Notes under the pieces: model-generated
Seen by the model: only the letters and a program-made list of their open reading frames with translations
Database searches by the model: none
Told to the model about the DNA's origin: nothing
Program-made: the position numbers and the translations under genes
Shown: positions 18,187 through 27,430 of the stretch, piece after piece
Position numbering within the stretch: position 1 is the stretch's first letter
Layout of the letters: every line of letters starts with the position of its first letter
Assembly: GCF_003944715.1 (NCBI RefSeq)
Contig: NZ_RWIT01000014.1
Span: forward strand, 53,741-117,740
Source of the DNA: Hymenobacter rigui
GTDB taxonomy: Bacteria; Bacteroidota; Bacteroidia; Cytophagales; Hymenobacteraceae
Length of the DNA: 64,000 nt
Direction of reading: 5' to 3'

Positions 18187-19821
18187 ATGAACCGTCGTGA
18201 ACTACTGAAAAGCCTGGCGCTGGCTGCTCCGGCCGCTTATTTCCCCGGTGCCCTGCTGAGCCGGAGCCGGCCGGCTGCTTCCGCCGCCCCGCGCTTCGAG
18301 CCGACCTGGGAATCCCTGGCGCAGTACCAGGTACCCGACTGGTTTCGGGATGCCAAGTTTGGGCTGTGGGCGCACTGGGGGCCGCAGTGCCAGCCCGAGT
18401 CGGGCGACTGGTATGCCCGGGGCATGTACGAGCAGGGCGGCTGGCAGTATAAGTCGCACCTGGAGCACTACGGCCACCCTTCGAAAGTAGGCTTCAAGGA
18501 CATCATCCGGGAGTGGAAGGCCGAATCCTGGAACCCCGACGAGCTGGTGGGCTTTTACCGGCAGGCCGGCGCGCAGTACTTCGTGGCCCTGGCCAACCAC
18601 CACGACAACTTCGACCTCTACCAGAGCAGCCACCAGCCCTGGAACTCCACCCGCCTCGGGCCGAAAAAGGATTTGGTGGGCGGCTGGGCCAAGGCGGCCA
18701 AAAAGCACGGCCTGCGCTTCGGGGTGAGCGTGCACGCCGCCCACGCCTGGAACTGGTACGACACCGCCCGTCAGGCCGATAAAACCGGCCCGTTGGTCGG
18801 CGTGCCCTACGACGGCTGCCTCATCGCCGCCGACGGTAAAGGGCAGTGGTGGGAGGGCCTCGACCCGCAGCAGCTCTACGCCCAGAACCACGCCCCCAGC
18901 GGCCCCGGCTCCATTCACCGGCAGTGGGACTGGGCCGAAGGCGCCAGCCAGCCCGACGCGGCCTACTGCGAGAAGTTTTACCGCCGCACCGCCGAGTTAC
19001 TCGACAAATACGAGCCCGACCTGGTGTACTACGACGATACCGCCCTGCCGCTCTGGCCCGCCAGCGACGTGGGGCTGCGGCTGGCGGCCTACCAGTACAA
19101 CACCAGCATCCGCCGGCACCGGGGCCGCAACCAGGCCGTCATTACCGGCAAGATCCTCACCGAGGCGCAGCGGCGCTGCCTGGTGTGGGACATCGAGCGG
19201 GGGCAGAGCCAGCAGACCGAGCCGCTGCCCTGGCAAACCTGCACCTGCCTGGGCGAGTGGCACTACAACCGCGGCGTATATGACCGGCACGGCTACAAAA
19301 GCGCCCAAACGGTGGTACAGACGCTGGTGGACGTAGTGAGCAAAAACGGCAATCTGCTGCTGAGCGTGCCCGTGCGCGGCAACGGCACCATCGACGAGCA
19401 GGAGCGGGCCATTGTGGCCGAAATCGGGCGCTGGATACAGGTGAACGGCGAGAGCATCTACGGCACCCGGCCCTGGGGCGTGTTCGGCGAAGGTCCGGCT
19501 CAGGCACAGGCGGCCGCCCTCAGCGCCCAAGGTTTCAACGAGGGTAAAGGAAAAGCCTTCGGGGCGCAGGATATCCGCTTCGCTACCAAGGGCGACGTGC
19601 TCTACGCTACCGCCCTAGGCTGGCCCACCGATGGGCAGCTGCTCATCACCTCCCTGGCCGCCGGCAATGCGCTGCGCCCGCAGCCGGTGCGCCGCGTGGA
19701 GCTGCTGGGTCAGGCCGGGCAGGCGCTGATCTTCGAGCAAACGGCTCAGGGTCTGAGAGTGCAGTTGCCCGCCCAGCCCCCGGCGGCCGGGCTGGCCTAC
19801 GCCTTCAAAATCACCGGGTAA
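18187..19821 (+). CDS. GH29 alpha-L-fucosidase
   Basis: This 544-residue protein has a twin-arginine-type leader (MNRRELLKSLALAAPAAYFP). The catalytic barrel shows the GH29 hallmarks WFRDAKFGLWAHWGPQ near residue 53, the HH pair in ALANHHDNFDLY near 137, and YEPDLVYYDD with D283 as the expected nucleophile. A small beta-sandwich follows at about 455-544. It removes terminal alpha-L-fucose; in plant arabinogalactan, fucose caps some arabinose side chains. I started at the Met before NRRELL because it gives the RR motif; the upstream in-frame ATG at 18154 does not. It lies 158 bp after GH127, with repeat B2 between them. Confidence 0.93.
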   Translation: MNRRELLKSLALAAPAAYFPGALLSRSRPAASAAPRFEPTWESLAQYQVPDWFRDAKFGLWAHWGPQCQPESGDWYARGMYEQGGWQYKSHLEHYGHPSKVGFKDIIREWKAESWNPDELVGFYRQAGAQYFVALANHHDNFDLYQSSHQPWNSTRLGPKKDLVGGWAKAAKKHGLRFGVSVHAAHAWNWYDTARQADKTGPLVGVPYDGCLIAADGKGQWWEGLDPQQLYAQNHAPSGPGSIHRQWDWAEGASQPDAAYCEKFYRRTAELLDKYEPDLVYYDDTALPLWPASDVGLRLAAYQYNTSIRRHRGRNQAVITGKILTEAQRRCLVWDIERGQSQQTEPLPWQTCTCLGEWHYNRGVYDRHGYKSAQTVVQTLVDVVSKNGNLLLSVPVRGNGTIDEQERAIVAEIGRWIQVNGESIYGTRPWGVFGEGPAQAQAAALSAQGFNEGKGKAFGAQDIRFATKGDVLYATALGWPTDGQLLITSLAAGNALRPQPVRRVELLGQAGQALIFEQTAQGLRVQLPAQPPAAGLAYAFKITG

Positions 19822-19862
19822 GAGGTGGTATGAAGGTTAATGGTTTATAGACTTTCTAGACC

Positions 19863-19888
19863 GTCATGCTGAGCCCCGCGAAGCATCT
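19863..19888. repeat. Orphan single arm of a family B repeat
   Basis: GTCATGCTGAGC followed by GCGAAGCATCT resembles one arm of the family B copies at 52689 and 58199, but no complementary arm follows. Instead a family A repeat begins 3 bp later, so this may be a family B element broken by or replaced with a family A element. Confidence 0.6.
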
Positions 19889-19891
19889 AAG

Positions 19892-20023
19892 CTAGTTCCC
19901 CTCCTTGGAAAGGAGGGGTTAGGGGTGGTTGATGCTGTTAGAACGATTGCTAGAGTTAGATCAAAAAGTCGTTCAACGATTGTCAACCACCCCTAACCCC
20001 TCCTTTCCAAGGAGGGGAATTAG
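19892..20023. repeat. Long inverted repeat, family A (copy A3)
   Basis: The arms start CTAGTTCCCCTCCTTGGAAA and the right arm ends with a slightly decayed complement (GGGGAATTAG). The loop is almost the same as the inverted loop of copy A2, with GATGCTG..TAGAACGA at one side and GTTCAACGATTGTC at the other. It fills much of the 19822-20175 gap between GH29 and the double GH43. Downstream, an isolated operator-like half-site GGCGAATTTCACCCCCC on the minus strand (20079-20095) has no partner or box. Confidence 0.9.
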
Positions 20024-20175
20024 TTACCAATTCTGATGTGCAGCTTGGCCTGGCTACTGGCTCCGAAACGGTCAAAGTGGGGGGTGAAATTCGCCAGCGG
20101 CGCTTGGTATGATGGCGTTTGCCCGGAAAAAGCGGTTTTTCGTGGAGCGTCCTTCCTGCCGATTTCCCACCCGCC

Positions 20176-22407
20176 ATGTTGCTTACTCCCGTTTCTACCG
20201 TTGCCCATCGGGGCACTCGTTCTAATCCGTTTGTCGCCCCTGGCAGCAGCTGGCTGCGCCGGACTGCTCTTGCAGCGCTGCTGCTGCTGCTTGGGGTGGC
20301 AACGGTTCTGCCCGGCTTCGCCAAAGGCCCCAAGCCACCCAAGCCCACGGCCTACCTATTCGTGTACTTCACCGGCAACGACAAAAAGGAAGAAGCCATC
20401 CGCTTTGCCCTGAGTCCCGACGGCTACCACTACCGCGCCCTCAACGGCAACCGGCCGGTCATCAGCTCGGCCGCCATCAGCGAAACCGGCGGCGTGCGGG
20501 ACCCCCACATTCTGCGCGGGCCCGACGGGCAGTTCTATATGGTGGCTACCGACATGGTATCGGCCAAGGGCTGGAGCTCGAACCGCGGCATGGTGCTGCT
20601 CAAGTCCAAGGATTTGGTGAACTGGACGCACAGCGCCATCAACTTCCAGCGGCGCTACCAGGGCCAGGAAAACCTGCTGCGGGTGTGGGCCCCGCAAACC
20701 ATTTACGACGTGCAGGCCGGCAAGTACCTGGTGTACTTCTCGCTGAAGCACGGCGACGAGCCCGACAAAATCTACTACGCCTACGCCAACCGGGACTTCA
20801 CCGACCTGGAAGGCGAGCCGAAGCAGCTGTTCTTTTCGCCCACCAACGGCTCCTGCATCGACGGCGACATTGTGGCCCGGGACGGCAAGTTTTACCTGTT
20901 CTTCAAAACCGAGGGCCAGGGCAACGGTATCAAGGTAGCCGTGTCGGATAAGCTGACCAGCGGCTACGTGCTGCGCGACGAGTACGTGCAGCAAACCAAG
21001 GACGCGGTAGAGGGTGCCGGCACCTTCCGGCTCAACGGCTCCACCGACTACATCCTGATGTACGACCGGTACATGAGCGGCCAGTACCAGTTTACCCGCA
21101 CTTCGGACCTGCGCACGTTCCGGGTGGTGGATGGCGAGGTGAGCATGAACTTTCACCCCCGCCACGGCACCGTGCTGCCCATCACCGAGCAGGAAGCCGC
21201 CCGCCTGGCCGCCCGCTGGCTGCCGGCTACCGAGCCGCTGCTCACAGCCCGGAACCCCGCCATCCGGCCCAACAACACCGCCGTGGATAGCGCCGCCCGT
21301 CAGGTGCGCTTCCTCGTGAAGCCCGGCACCAACCTCAAAGCCCTCGACCCGCAGTTCCGGCCCATTCCCGGCACCCGCCTCACGCCCGGCGGTCCGCAGG
21401 ATTTCTCAAAAGGCCCCGTGCGCTACACCGTGCGGGTAGGGGAGCGGCCCGCCGAAACCGTTACCGTATCGGCCACCGAAACCCACAACCCCGCCCTGGG
21501 CGGCTACTTTGCCGACCCGGCCATCATCTACGCCGAGAAAACCGGCAAATTCTACCTCTATCCCACTTCCGACGGGTTTACGGGCTGGTCGGGTACGTAT
21601 TTCAAGGCGTTTTCCTCGGCTGATTTGGTGAACTGGCAGGACGAGGGCGTGATACTGGACTTGCCCAAGGACGTGAGCTGGGCCAAAAAGAACGCCTGGG
21701 CCCCGTGCATGCTGGAGCAGAAAAAGGCCGCCGGCTACCGTTACGCCTACTATTTCTGTGCTGAGCAGAAAATCGGCGTGGCGTTTTCGGACAGCCCCAC
21801 CGGGCCGTTCAAGGACTCCGGCCAGCCGCTGCTGGATAAGCTGCCCGAGGGCGTAAAGGGCGGCCAGCAGATTGACCCGGCTGTATTTCACGACCCGCAG
21901 AGCGGCAAAAACTACCTGTACTGGGGCAACGGCTACATGGCCGGCGCCGAGCTGAGCGACGACCTGACGAGCCTCAAGCCCGGCACCATCCGCGTACTTA
22001 CGCCCGACAACACCTTCCGCGAGGGCGCCCACGTGCTGTTTCGTAACGGCACTTACTACTTCATGTGGAGCGAGGACGACACCCGCAGCCCCAACTACCG
22101 GGTGCGCTACGGCACGGCCAACACGCCACTCGGCCCCATCACCGTGCCGGCCAACAACCTGGTGGTGAGCAAGGACGCGGCCAGCGGCATCTACGGCACC
22201 GGCCACAACAGCACCATCCAGGTACCCGGCCGCGACGAGTGGTACCTGGTGTATCACCGCTTTTCCTTCCCCAATGGCATTACCATGGGCGACGCCGCCG
22301 GCTACAACCGGGAGGTGTGCATCGACCGGCTGGAGTTCAATCCCGATGGCAGCATCAAGCCCGTGACGCCCACGCACGCCGGGATTCAGCAGGTGAAGGT
22401 GAAATAG
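20176..22407 (+). CDS. Double-domain GH43 protein (two five-bladed propellers)
   Basis: This protein has about 743 residues. Its hydrophobic leader (LRRTALAALLLLLGVATVLP) lies unusually deep, near residues 28-47, so a shorter true start is possible. The first GH43 domain (about 55-350) has base Asp in GGVRDPHIL, Asp in SCIDGDIV and Glu in DAVEGAGTF. The second (about 430-740) has Asp in GGYFADPAI, Asp in QQIDPAVF and Glu in TFREGAHVL. Both triads look intact, so both domains are probably active. GH43 members of this type are mostly arabinofuranosidases or related exo-enzymes; exact linkages cannot be read here. Two active GH43 domains in one chain suggest removal of two kinds of side group in one pass. 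Confidence 0.88.
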   Translation: MLLTPVSTVAHRGTRSNPFVAPGSSWLRRTALAALLLLLGVATVLPGFAKGPKPPKPTAYLFVYFTGNDKKEEAIRFALSPDGYHYRALNGNRPVISSAAISETGGVRDPHILRGPDGQFYMVATDMVSAKGWSSNRGMVLLKSKDLVNWTHSAINFQRRYQGQENLLRVWAPQTIYDVQAGKYLVYFSLKHGDEPDKIYYAYANRDFTDLEGEPKQLFFSPTNGSCIDGDIVARDGKFYLFFKTEGQGNGIKVAVSDKLTSGYVLRDEYVQQTKDAVEGAGTFRLNGSTDYILMYDRYMSGQYQFTRTSDLRTFRVVDGEVSMNFHPRHGTVLPITEQEAARLAARWLPATEPLLTARNPAIRPNNTAVDSAARQVRFLVKPGTNLKALDPQFRPIPGTRLTPGGPQDFSKGPVRYTVRVGERPAETVTVSATETHNPALGGYFADPAIIYAEKTGKFYLYPTSDGFTGWSGTYFKAFSSADLVNWQDEGVILDLPKDVSWAKKNAWAPCMLEQKKAAGYRYAYYFCAEQKIGVAFSDSPTGPFKDSGQPLLDKLPEGVKGGQQIDPAVFHDPQSGKNYLYWGNGYMAGAELSDDLTSLKPGTIRVLTPDNTFREGAHVLFRNGTYYFMWSEDDTRSPNYRVRYGTANTPLGPITVPANNLVVSKDAASGIYGTGHNSTIQVPGRDEWYLVYHRFSFPNGITMGDAAGYNREVCIDRLEFNPDGSIKPVTPTHAGIQQVKVK

Positions 22408-22493
22408 CCGGTCGTTTATGCCGCTGCGGCTGCCGGCTTGTCCGGTGGTCTTGGCCTTACTTCTGTTCGATTTCTCACGCCTCCCACCTCCCC

Positions 22494-24383
22494 ATGTCGT
22501 TCCGTTTCACCTCCCTTGTTGCCGCGCTGGCGGGCGGTCTGCTGCTTGGAGCCCCGGCCGCCGCCCAGCAACGGACTAAGCCAACGGCCCTGACGCCCGC
22601 CTTCCGCACCTGGGCCGCCACGCCGCCACTGGGCTGGAACAGCTGGGACTGCTACGGTCCCACCGTGACCGAGGCCGAAACCAAGGCCAACGCCGACTAC
22701 ATGGCCCGGTACCTGCGGCCCTTCGGCTGGGAGTACGTGGTGGTGGACATCCGCTGGTACGTGGGCAACGACACCGCCCACGGCTACAACGAGGAAAATC
22801 CCGACTGGAACCTCGACCAGTACGGCCGCTTCGTGCCCGCGCCCAACCGGTTCCCCTCGGCCGCGGGCGGGCAGGGCTTCAAGCCCCTGGCTGATTACCT
22901 GCATAGTAAGGGGCTGAAGTTCGGCATCCACATCATGCGTGGGGTGCCGGTGCAGGCGGTGTTGCGCCAGTTGCCCATCAAAGGCACCCAGCTCACCGCC
23001 GCCGACATCTACTCCAAAGAAGGCCAGTGCCAGTGGCTGCGCGACATGTATACCGTGGTGGCCGACCGCCCCGGCGCCCAGGAGTACTACAACTCCCTGT
23101 TCGAGCTGTACGCCAGCTGGGGGCTGGATTTTGTGAAGGTGGATGACCTGTCGGAGCCCTACCACGCCGCCGAAATCGAGCTGATCCGCAAGGCCATCGA
23201 CCGTACTGGCCGGCCCATCGTGCTGAGCATGTCACCGGGCGAAACGCCCATTGCCAACGCCCCGCACGCCCAGCAGCACGCCAACATGTGGCGCACCGTG
23301 GGCGACTTCTGGGACAGCTGGGACCAACTTAAGGAGCACTTTGCGGTGTGCCAGCGTTGGGCACCCTACAGCCGCCCCGGCAACTGGCCCGATGCCGACA
23401 TGCTGCCGCTGGGTCGCCTGGGCATCCGGGCCGAGCGGGGCGACGACCGGATGACCCGCTTCACCCGCGACGAGCAGCGCACCCTGATGACGCTCTGGAG
23501 CATGGCCCGCTCCCCGCTTATGTTCGGCGGCGACCTGCCCAGCAACGACCCGTTCACCCTCAGCCTGCTCACCAACCGGGCCGTGCTACAGGTAAACCAG
23601 CGCAGCACCGGCGGCCGCCAGCTCTGGCGCCGCGGCGACCTGGTAGCCTGGACGGCCCACGACCCCGCTTCCGGCGACCAGTACCTGGCCCTGTTCAATG
23701 CCCAGGACCAGCAGCCCGCCCCGGCCAGCGCCGCCGCCTGGCGTAGTGAGCCCATCACCCGCCAGCATCCGCAGCAGGAGGTAAACGTGCAGCTGAACGG
23801 GGCGAAAAAGCTCTACCTGGTAGTGCGCGACGGGGGCGACGGCTCGGCCTGGGACCACGCCGACTGGCTCAATCCCCAAATGCACCGCGGCACCGAAGCC
23901 CTGCCGCTCAGCGGGCTGACCTGGCAACAGGCCACCGCCGGCTGGGGCAAAGTCAGTCCGGGCAAAAGCGTATCGGGCGGGCCGCTGCGGGTAGGGGAGC
24001 AGACGTATGTTGATGGCATCGGAACCCACGCCAGCTCCATTATTGAGTACGACGTGCCGGCCGGCTGCACCCGCTTCACCGCCACCGTGGGCCTCGACCG
24101 CGCGGCGGCCGGCCAGAACACCGGTGGTACTTTCCAGGCCCTCGTGTTCACCCAAAACCCCATGCTGCCCCCGCCCGCCGACTCGGTGCGCATATCGGTA
24201 GCCCTGCAGGAGCTGGGCTTGCTCGCCGGCACCACGGCTACAGACCTGTGGAGCGGCCAAAGCGCGGTGGTGAAGGGCGCAGAGCTGGCTCCCTACGTGC
24301 GGCGGCACGGCGCGGTATTGTACCGCCTGAGTGCGCCGAAAAGTGCACCACGGAAAACGCCAGTAACCGGAGCCAAGCTGTAA
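22494..24383 (+). CDS. GH27 alpha-galactosidase with C-terminal NPCBM-type domain
   Basis: This 629-residue exported enzyme (signal peptide to about residue 23, AAAQQR) begins with ATPPLGWNSWDCYG, the start of the GH27 barrel. D217 in GLDFVKVDD is the expected nucleophile and D271 in WRTVGDFWDSW the acid/base, by analogy with human and plant alpha-galactosidases. A C-terminal module (about 475-610; YVDGIGTHASSIIEYDVP) looks like an NPCBM carbohydrate-binding domain. It would remove terminal alpha-galactose. Its start is fixed by the Met before SFRFTSL; the reading frame is open much further upstream but overlaps the GH43 gene. It lies 86 bp after the double GH43 and 35 bp before the next GH43, consistent with one transcript. 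Confidence 0.93.
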   Translation: MSFRFTSLVAALAGGLLLGAPAAAQQRTKPTALTPAFRTWAATPPLGWNSWDCYGPTVTEAETKANADYMARYLRPFGWEYVVVDIRWYVGNDTAHGYNEENPDWNLDQYGRFVPAPNRFPSAAGGQGFKPLADYLHSKGLKFGIHIMRGVPVQAVLRQLPIKGTQLTAADIYSKEGQCQWLRDMYTVVADRPGAQEYYNSLFELYASWGLDFVKVDDLSEPYHAAEIELIRKAIDRTGRPIVLSMSPGETPIANAPHAQQHANMWRTVGDFWDSWDQLKEHFAVCQRWAPYSRPGNWPDADMLPLGRLGIRAERGDDRMTRFTRDEQRTLMTLWSMARSPLMFGGDLPSNDPFTLSLLTNRAVLQVNQRSTGGRQLWRRGDLVAWTAHDPASGDQYLALFNAQDQQPAPASAAAWRSEPITRQHPQQEVNVQLNGAKKLYLVVRDGGDGSAWDHADWLNPQMHRGTEALPLSGLTWQQATAGWGKVSPGKSVSGGPLRVGEQTYVDGIGTHASSIIEYDVPAGCTRFTATVGLDRAAAGQNTGGTFQALVFTQNPMLPPPADSVRISVALQELGLLAGTTATDLWSGQSAVVKGAELAPYVRRHGAVLYRLSAPKSAPRKTPVTGAKL

Positions 24384-24418
24384 ATAGGATGATACACACC
24401 GTATATCAACTAGGAAGT

Positions 24419-25426
24419 ATGACGCGAAAGGTTGCGAAATGGCTAGCATTAGCCGCTCTACTAGCTCCGGCTACGGCCCGGGCCCAGCGGGCGACACCGC
24501 CGGTTATTCGCCAGAACCTGCCGCTGGATTCCATCCGGCTGAGTGACCCGTTTATCCTGGCTGATGCGAAAACTCATCAGTATTACATGACGGGGACCGG
24601 CGGCCTGCTCTGGAAAAGCCCTGACCTGAAGCGCTGGAGCGGTCCGTATACTGTGGCCCAAACCGACCCTGCTTCCTGGATGGGGCCGAAACCGATGATT
24701 TGGGCGGCCGAGATTCACCCCTACAAGGGCAAGTATTACTACTTCGCCACCTTCACCAACCCGGCCATCAAGATTGACACCGTGCAGGGCCAGGTGATTG
24801 AGCGCCGGGCCTGCCACGTGCTGGTGGCAGACCGGCCCGACGGCCCCTTCCGGCCCATGCGCGACGCCACCTACCTGCCCGCCACCATGCCCACCCTCGA
24901 TGCCACGCTGTGGGTGGATAAGGACCAGAAGCCCTATATGGTGTACTGCCACGAGTGGCTGCAGAACCAGAACGGCACCGTGGAGAAAATTGCCCTGAAG
25001 CCCGACCTGAGCGGTACTGTGGGCAAGGGGAAGGTGCTGTTTCGGGCCAGTGAAGCGCCCTGGAGCCGGGAGAACCCGCGTACCGGCCCGGTGCGCCCTA
25101 ACAAGGTTACCGACGGGCCTTACCTGTTCCGCACCGGTACTGGCCGGCTGGGCATGATTTGGACCAGCTGGGTGTACGACCAATACACCCAAGGCGTGGC
25201 CTACTCCCAAAGCGGTACCCTGGATGGCCCCTGGACCCAGGAACCGCAGCCCATTACCCCGCCCAACTACGGTCACGGCATGCTGTTCCGCACCTTTGAA
25301 GGCAAGCTGTTGATGTCCTTGCACAGCCACAAGGATATCAACGGGGACTACCACCGCGTGCCACACCTGTTTGAGGTGAGCACCGCGGGCGACAAACTGG
25401 TGCTGGGCCAGCCCTACCGGCCGTAA
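24419..25426 (+). CDS. GH43 family protein with Asp at the usual acid position
   Basis: This 335-residue exported protein starts at the Met that gives MTRKVAKWLALAALLAPATA as leader; an in-frame ATG lies at 24389. One five-bladed propeller is present: D43 in IRLSDPFIL (general base), Asp in TLDATLWVD (pKa modulator) and D232 in VTDGPYLF, where most GH43 enzymes have Glu (EGP). The DGP form recurs in some Bacteroidota GH43-like proteins, so this is probably a subfamily trait rather than damage, but activity should not be assumed. It sits tightly between GH27 (35 bp) and GH97 (30 bp). A role in arabinose or galactose removal is inference from context. Confidence 0.8.
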   Translation: MTRKVAKWLALAALLAPATARAQRATPPVIRQNLPLDSIRLSDPFILADAKTHQYYMTGTGGLLWKSPDLKRWSGPYTVAQTDPASWMGPKPMIWAAEIHPYKGKYYYFATFTNPAIKIDTVQGQVIERRACHVLVADRPDGPFRPMRDATYLPATMPTLDATLWVDKDQKPYMVYCHEWLQNQNGTVEKIALKPDLSGTVGKGKVLFRASEAPWSRENPRTGPVRPNKVTDGPYLFRTGTGRLGMIWTSWVYDQYTQGVAYSQSGTLDGPWTQEPQPITPPNYGHGMLFRTFEGKLLMSLHSHKDINGDYHRVPHLFEVSTAGDKLVLGQPYRP

Positions 25427-25456
25427 TCGTCGGGCGTATCTTTCACCTGAACCCGG

Positions 25457-27412
25457 ATGCTGCTTATGCGCCTGCTATTCACGCTTGGTTTCTGTTTGCT
25501 GACTGCTGCTGTTTGGGCCCGCCCGAGCAGGTCTGGGCCGGCTGCGCCCGTGCGCGTGAGCAGCCCCAACGGCACCGTGCAGGTCACTATTGAAGTGGAT
25601 GAACAGGGCCGGCCCACGTACGCCGTGCGCTACGGCCGCGCCGAGGTGCTGCCCGCCTCGCGCCTGGGCCTGGTGCTGGCCGGCGCCGACCTCAGCCAGG
25701 GCCTCACCCTGCAAAAGGCCGAAAAGGTGGAAGCCGTGGCCGACGACTACCAACTCAGCACCGATAAGCGCGCACGGTGCCGCTACCGCGCCAACCGCCG
25801 CGTGGTGCGCTTCCAAGGAAAAGGTGGCCCGCATCTGAGCGTGGTGTTCCAGGTTTCCGACAACGGGGTGGCGTTTCAGTACCTGCTCGAAGGCCCGGCC
25901 ACGGAGGTGCAGCGCATCACCCGGGAGGCTACCACGTTCCGGCTGCCGGCCGGGGCCATCGGCTGGCTGCACCCCCACGCCAAAGCCCAGACGGGCTGGG
26001 CCAAAACGCAGCCCTCGTACGAGGAATATTACCAGAAGGGCGTGGCCGTCGGCACCGCGTCGCCGCTGGGGGAGGGGTGGTCGTTTCCGGCCTTGTTTCA
26101 GGCCAACGGACACTGGCTGCTGCTCACTGAGGCCGGCATGGGCCGTAACTACTGCGGCTCTCACCTAGCCCACGAAGCGCCCAACGGGGAGTACGCCGTT
26201 GCCTTCGCCCAGCCCGCCGAGCGCACCACGCCCGAGGCGCCCGTGACGCCCGAAGGCCGTCTGCCCTGGCGCACGCCCTGGCGCGTTATCGTGCTGGGCA
26301 ACTCGCTGGCACCCATTGTTGAATCGACCTTGACCACGAACCTGAGCGCCCCGGCACCGGCTGCGACCAAGCTGGCCGAAGGGGGCAAGGCCTCGTGGTC
26401 GTGGGTGCTGCTGGGAGATAAGAACACCACCTACGAGGTGCAGCGCCGCTTTATCGACTACGCCGCCGACATGCGTTGGGGCTACTGCCTGGTGGATGCG
26501 CTGTGGGACACGCAGATCGGCTACGACAAGATGCAGGAGCTGGCCCGGTACGCCCGCAGCAAAAACGTGGGTCTGCTGGTGTGGTACAACTCCAACGGCA
26601 GCTGGAACGAAGCCCCGCAGACGCCAAAGAACATCCTCTTCGACCCCGAAACGCGCCGCCGGGAATTTGCCCGCATCAGGCAGATGGGCATTGCCGGGGT
26701 CAAAATCGACTTTTTCGGCGGCGACGGGCAGTCGTTTATGAACTACTACCAGGACCTGCTGACCGATGCCGCCGCGGCCGGGCTGCTGGTGAACTTCCAC
26801 GGCACTACCATCCCGCGCGGCTGGCAGCGCACCTACCCCAACCTGATGACCATGGAGGCCGTGCGCGGCTTCGAGTTCCTGACCTTCGACCAGCAGAACA
26901 CCGACCAGGAAGCCACGCACTGCGCCACCTTGCCCTTTACCCGCAACGCCGTGGGCCCGATGGACTTCACGCCGGTGTGCTTCTCGGAAATTCCGGGCAA
27001 GCAGCGCCGCACCTCCAATGCCTTCGAGCTGGCGCTGTCGGTGCTGTTTCAGTCGGGCATTCAGCACTACGCCGAAACCGACGAGGGTATGGCCCGGCAG
27101 CCGGCCTACGTGCAGAGCTTCCTGCGCCAGCTGCCCGCCGGCTGGGCCGACGTGAAGCTGCTCGACGGCTTCCCCGGCGAGTACGCCGTGCTGGCCCGCC
27201 AGGCTCCCGACGGCCGCTGGTACGTGGCCGGCATCAACGCCACCGACCAGCCCCGTGAGCTAACCCTCGACCTTGCCAAGCTGGACTTAAAATCAGGTGT
27301 CCTGATTTTTGATGGCGAAACCAACCGCCAGTTTGCCACCCGCTCCCTCAACGGCTCCACGCTACGCCTGACTCTGCCGGCCCGGGGCGGTTTCGTGGTG
27401 CAACCTCAGTAA
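25457..27412 (+). CDS. GH97 glycosidase, retaining type: probable alpha-galactosidase
   Basis: This 651-residue exported enzyme has an N-terminal beta-sandwich (about 30-280), a central barrel with RWGYCLVDALWD and MGIAGVKIDFFGGDG, and a C-terminal sandwich. D418 in GVKIDFF is the position used as nucleophile by the retaining alpha-galactosidase BtGH97b; inverting SusB-type alpha-glucosidases lack it. A conserved MEAVRG segment lies at about 466-471. The sequence therefore points to retaining alpha-galactoside or beta-L-arabinopyranoside hydrolysis, since those sugars are nearly isosteric; the latter would also suit arabinogalactan. ATGs at 25457 and 25466 are both usable. It is part of the GH127-to-GH2 run. 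Confidence 0.9.
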   Translation: MLLMRLLFTLGFCLLTAAVWARPSRSGPAAPVRVSSPNGTVQVTIEVDEQGRPTYAVRYGRAEVLPASRLGLVLAGADLSQGLTLQKAEKVEAVADDYQLSTDKRARCRYRANRRVVRFQGKGGPHLSVVFQVSDNGVAFQYLLEGPATEVQRITREATTFRLPAGAIGWLHPHAKAQTGWAKTQPSYEEYYQKGVAVGTASPLGEGWSFPALFQANGHWLLLTEAGMGRNYCGSHLAHEAPNGEYAVAFAQPAERTTPEAPVTPEGRLPWRTPWRVIVLGNSLAPIVESTLTTNLSAPAPAATKLAEGGKASWSWVLLGDKNTTYEVQRRFIDYAADMRWGYCLVDALWDTQIGYDKMQELARYARSKNVGLLVWYNSNGSWNEAPQTPKNILFDPETRRREFARIRQMGIAGVKIDFFGGDGQSFMNYYQDLLTDAAAAGLLVNFHGTTIPRGWQRTYPNLMTMEAVRGFEFLTFDQQNTDQEATHCATLPFTRNAVGPMDFTPVCFSEIPGKQRRTSNAFELALSVLFQSGIQHYAETDEGMARQPAYVQSFLRQLPAGWADVKLLDGFPGEYAVLARQAPDGRWYVAGINATDQPRELTLDLAKLDLKSGVLIFDGETNRQFATRSLNGSTLRLTLPARGGFVVQPQ

Positions 27413-27430
27413 TCTACTTCAGCCCGTTCT

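Noticed and set aside
20079..20095. Eighth operator copy on the minus strand (GGCGAATTTCACCCCCC) near the double GH43 gene
   Set aside because: The first half-site is good, but no second half-site lies about 23 bp on and no TAnnTTTG box at the expected distance, and it points away from the gene.
22065..22493. Upstream extension of the GH27 gene
   Set aside because: It overlaps the 3' end of the double GH43 gene and encodes Arg/His/Gln-rich shadow sequence; the signal peptide begins at 22494.
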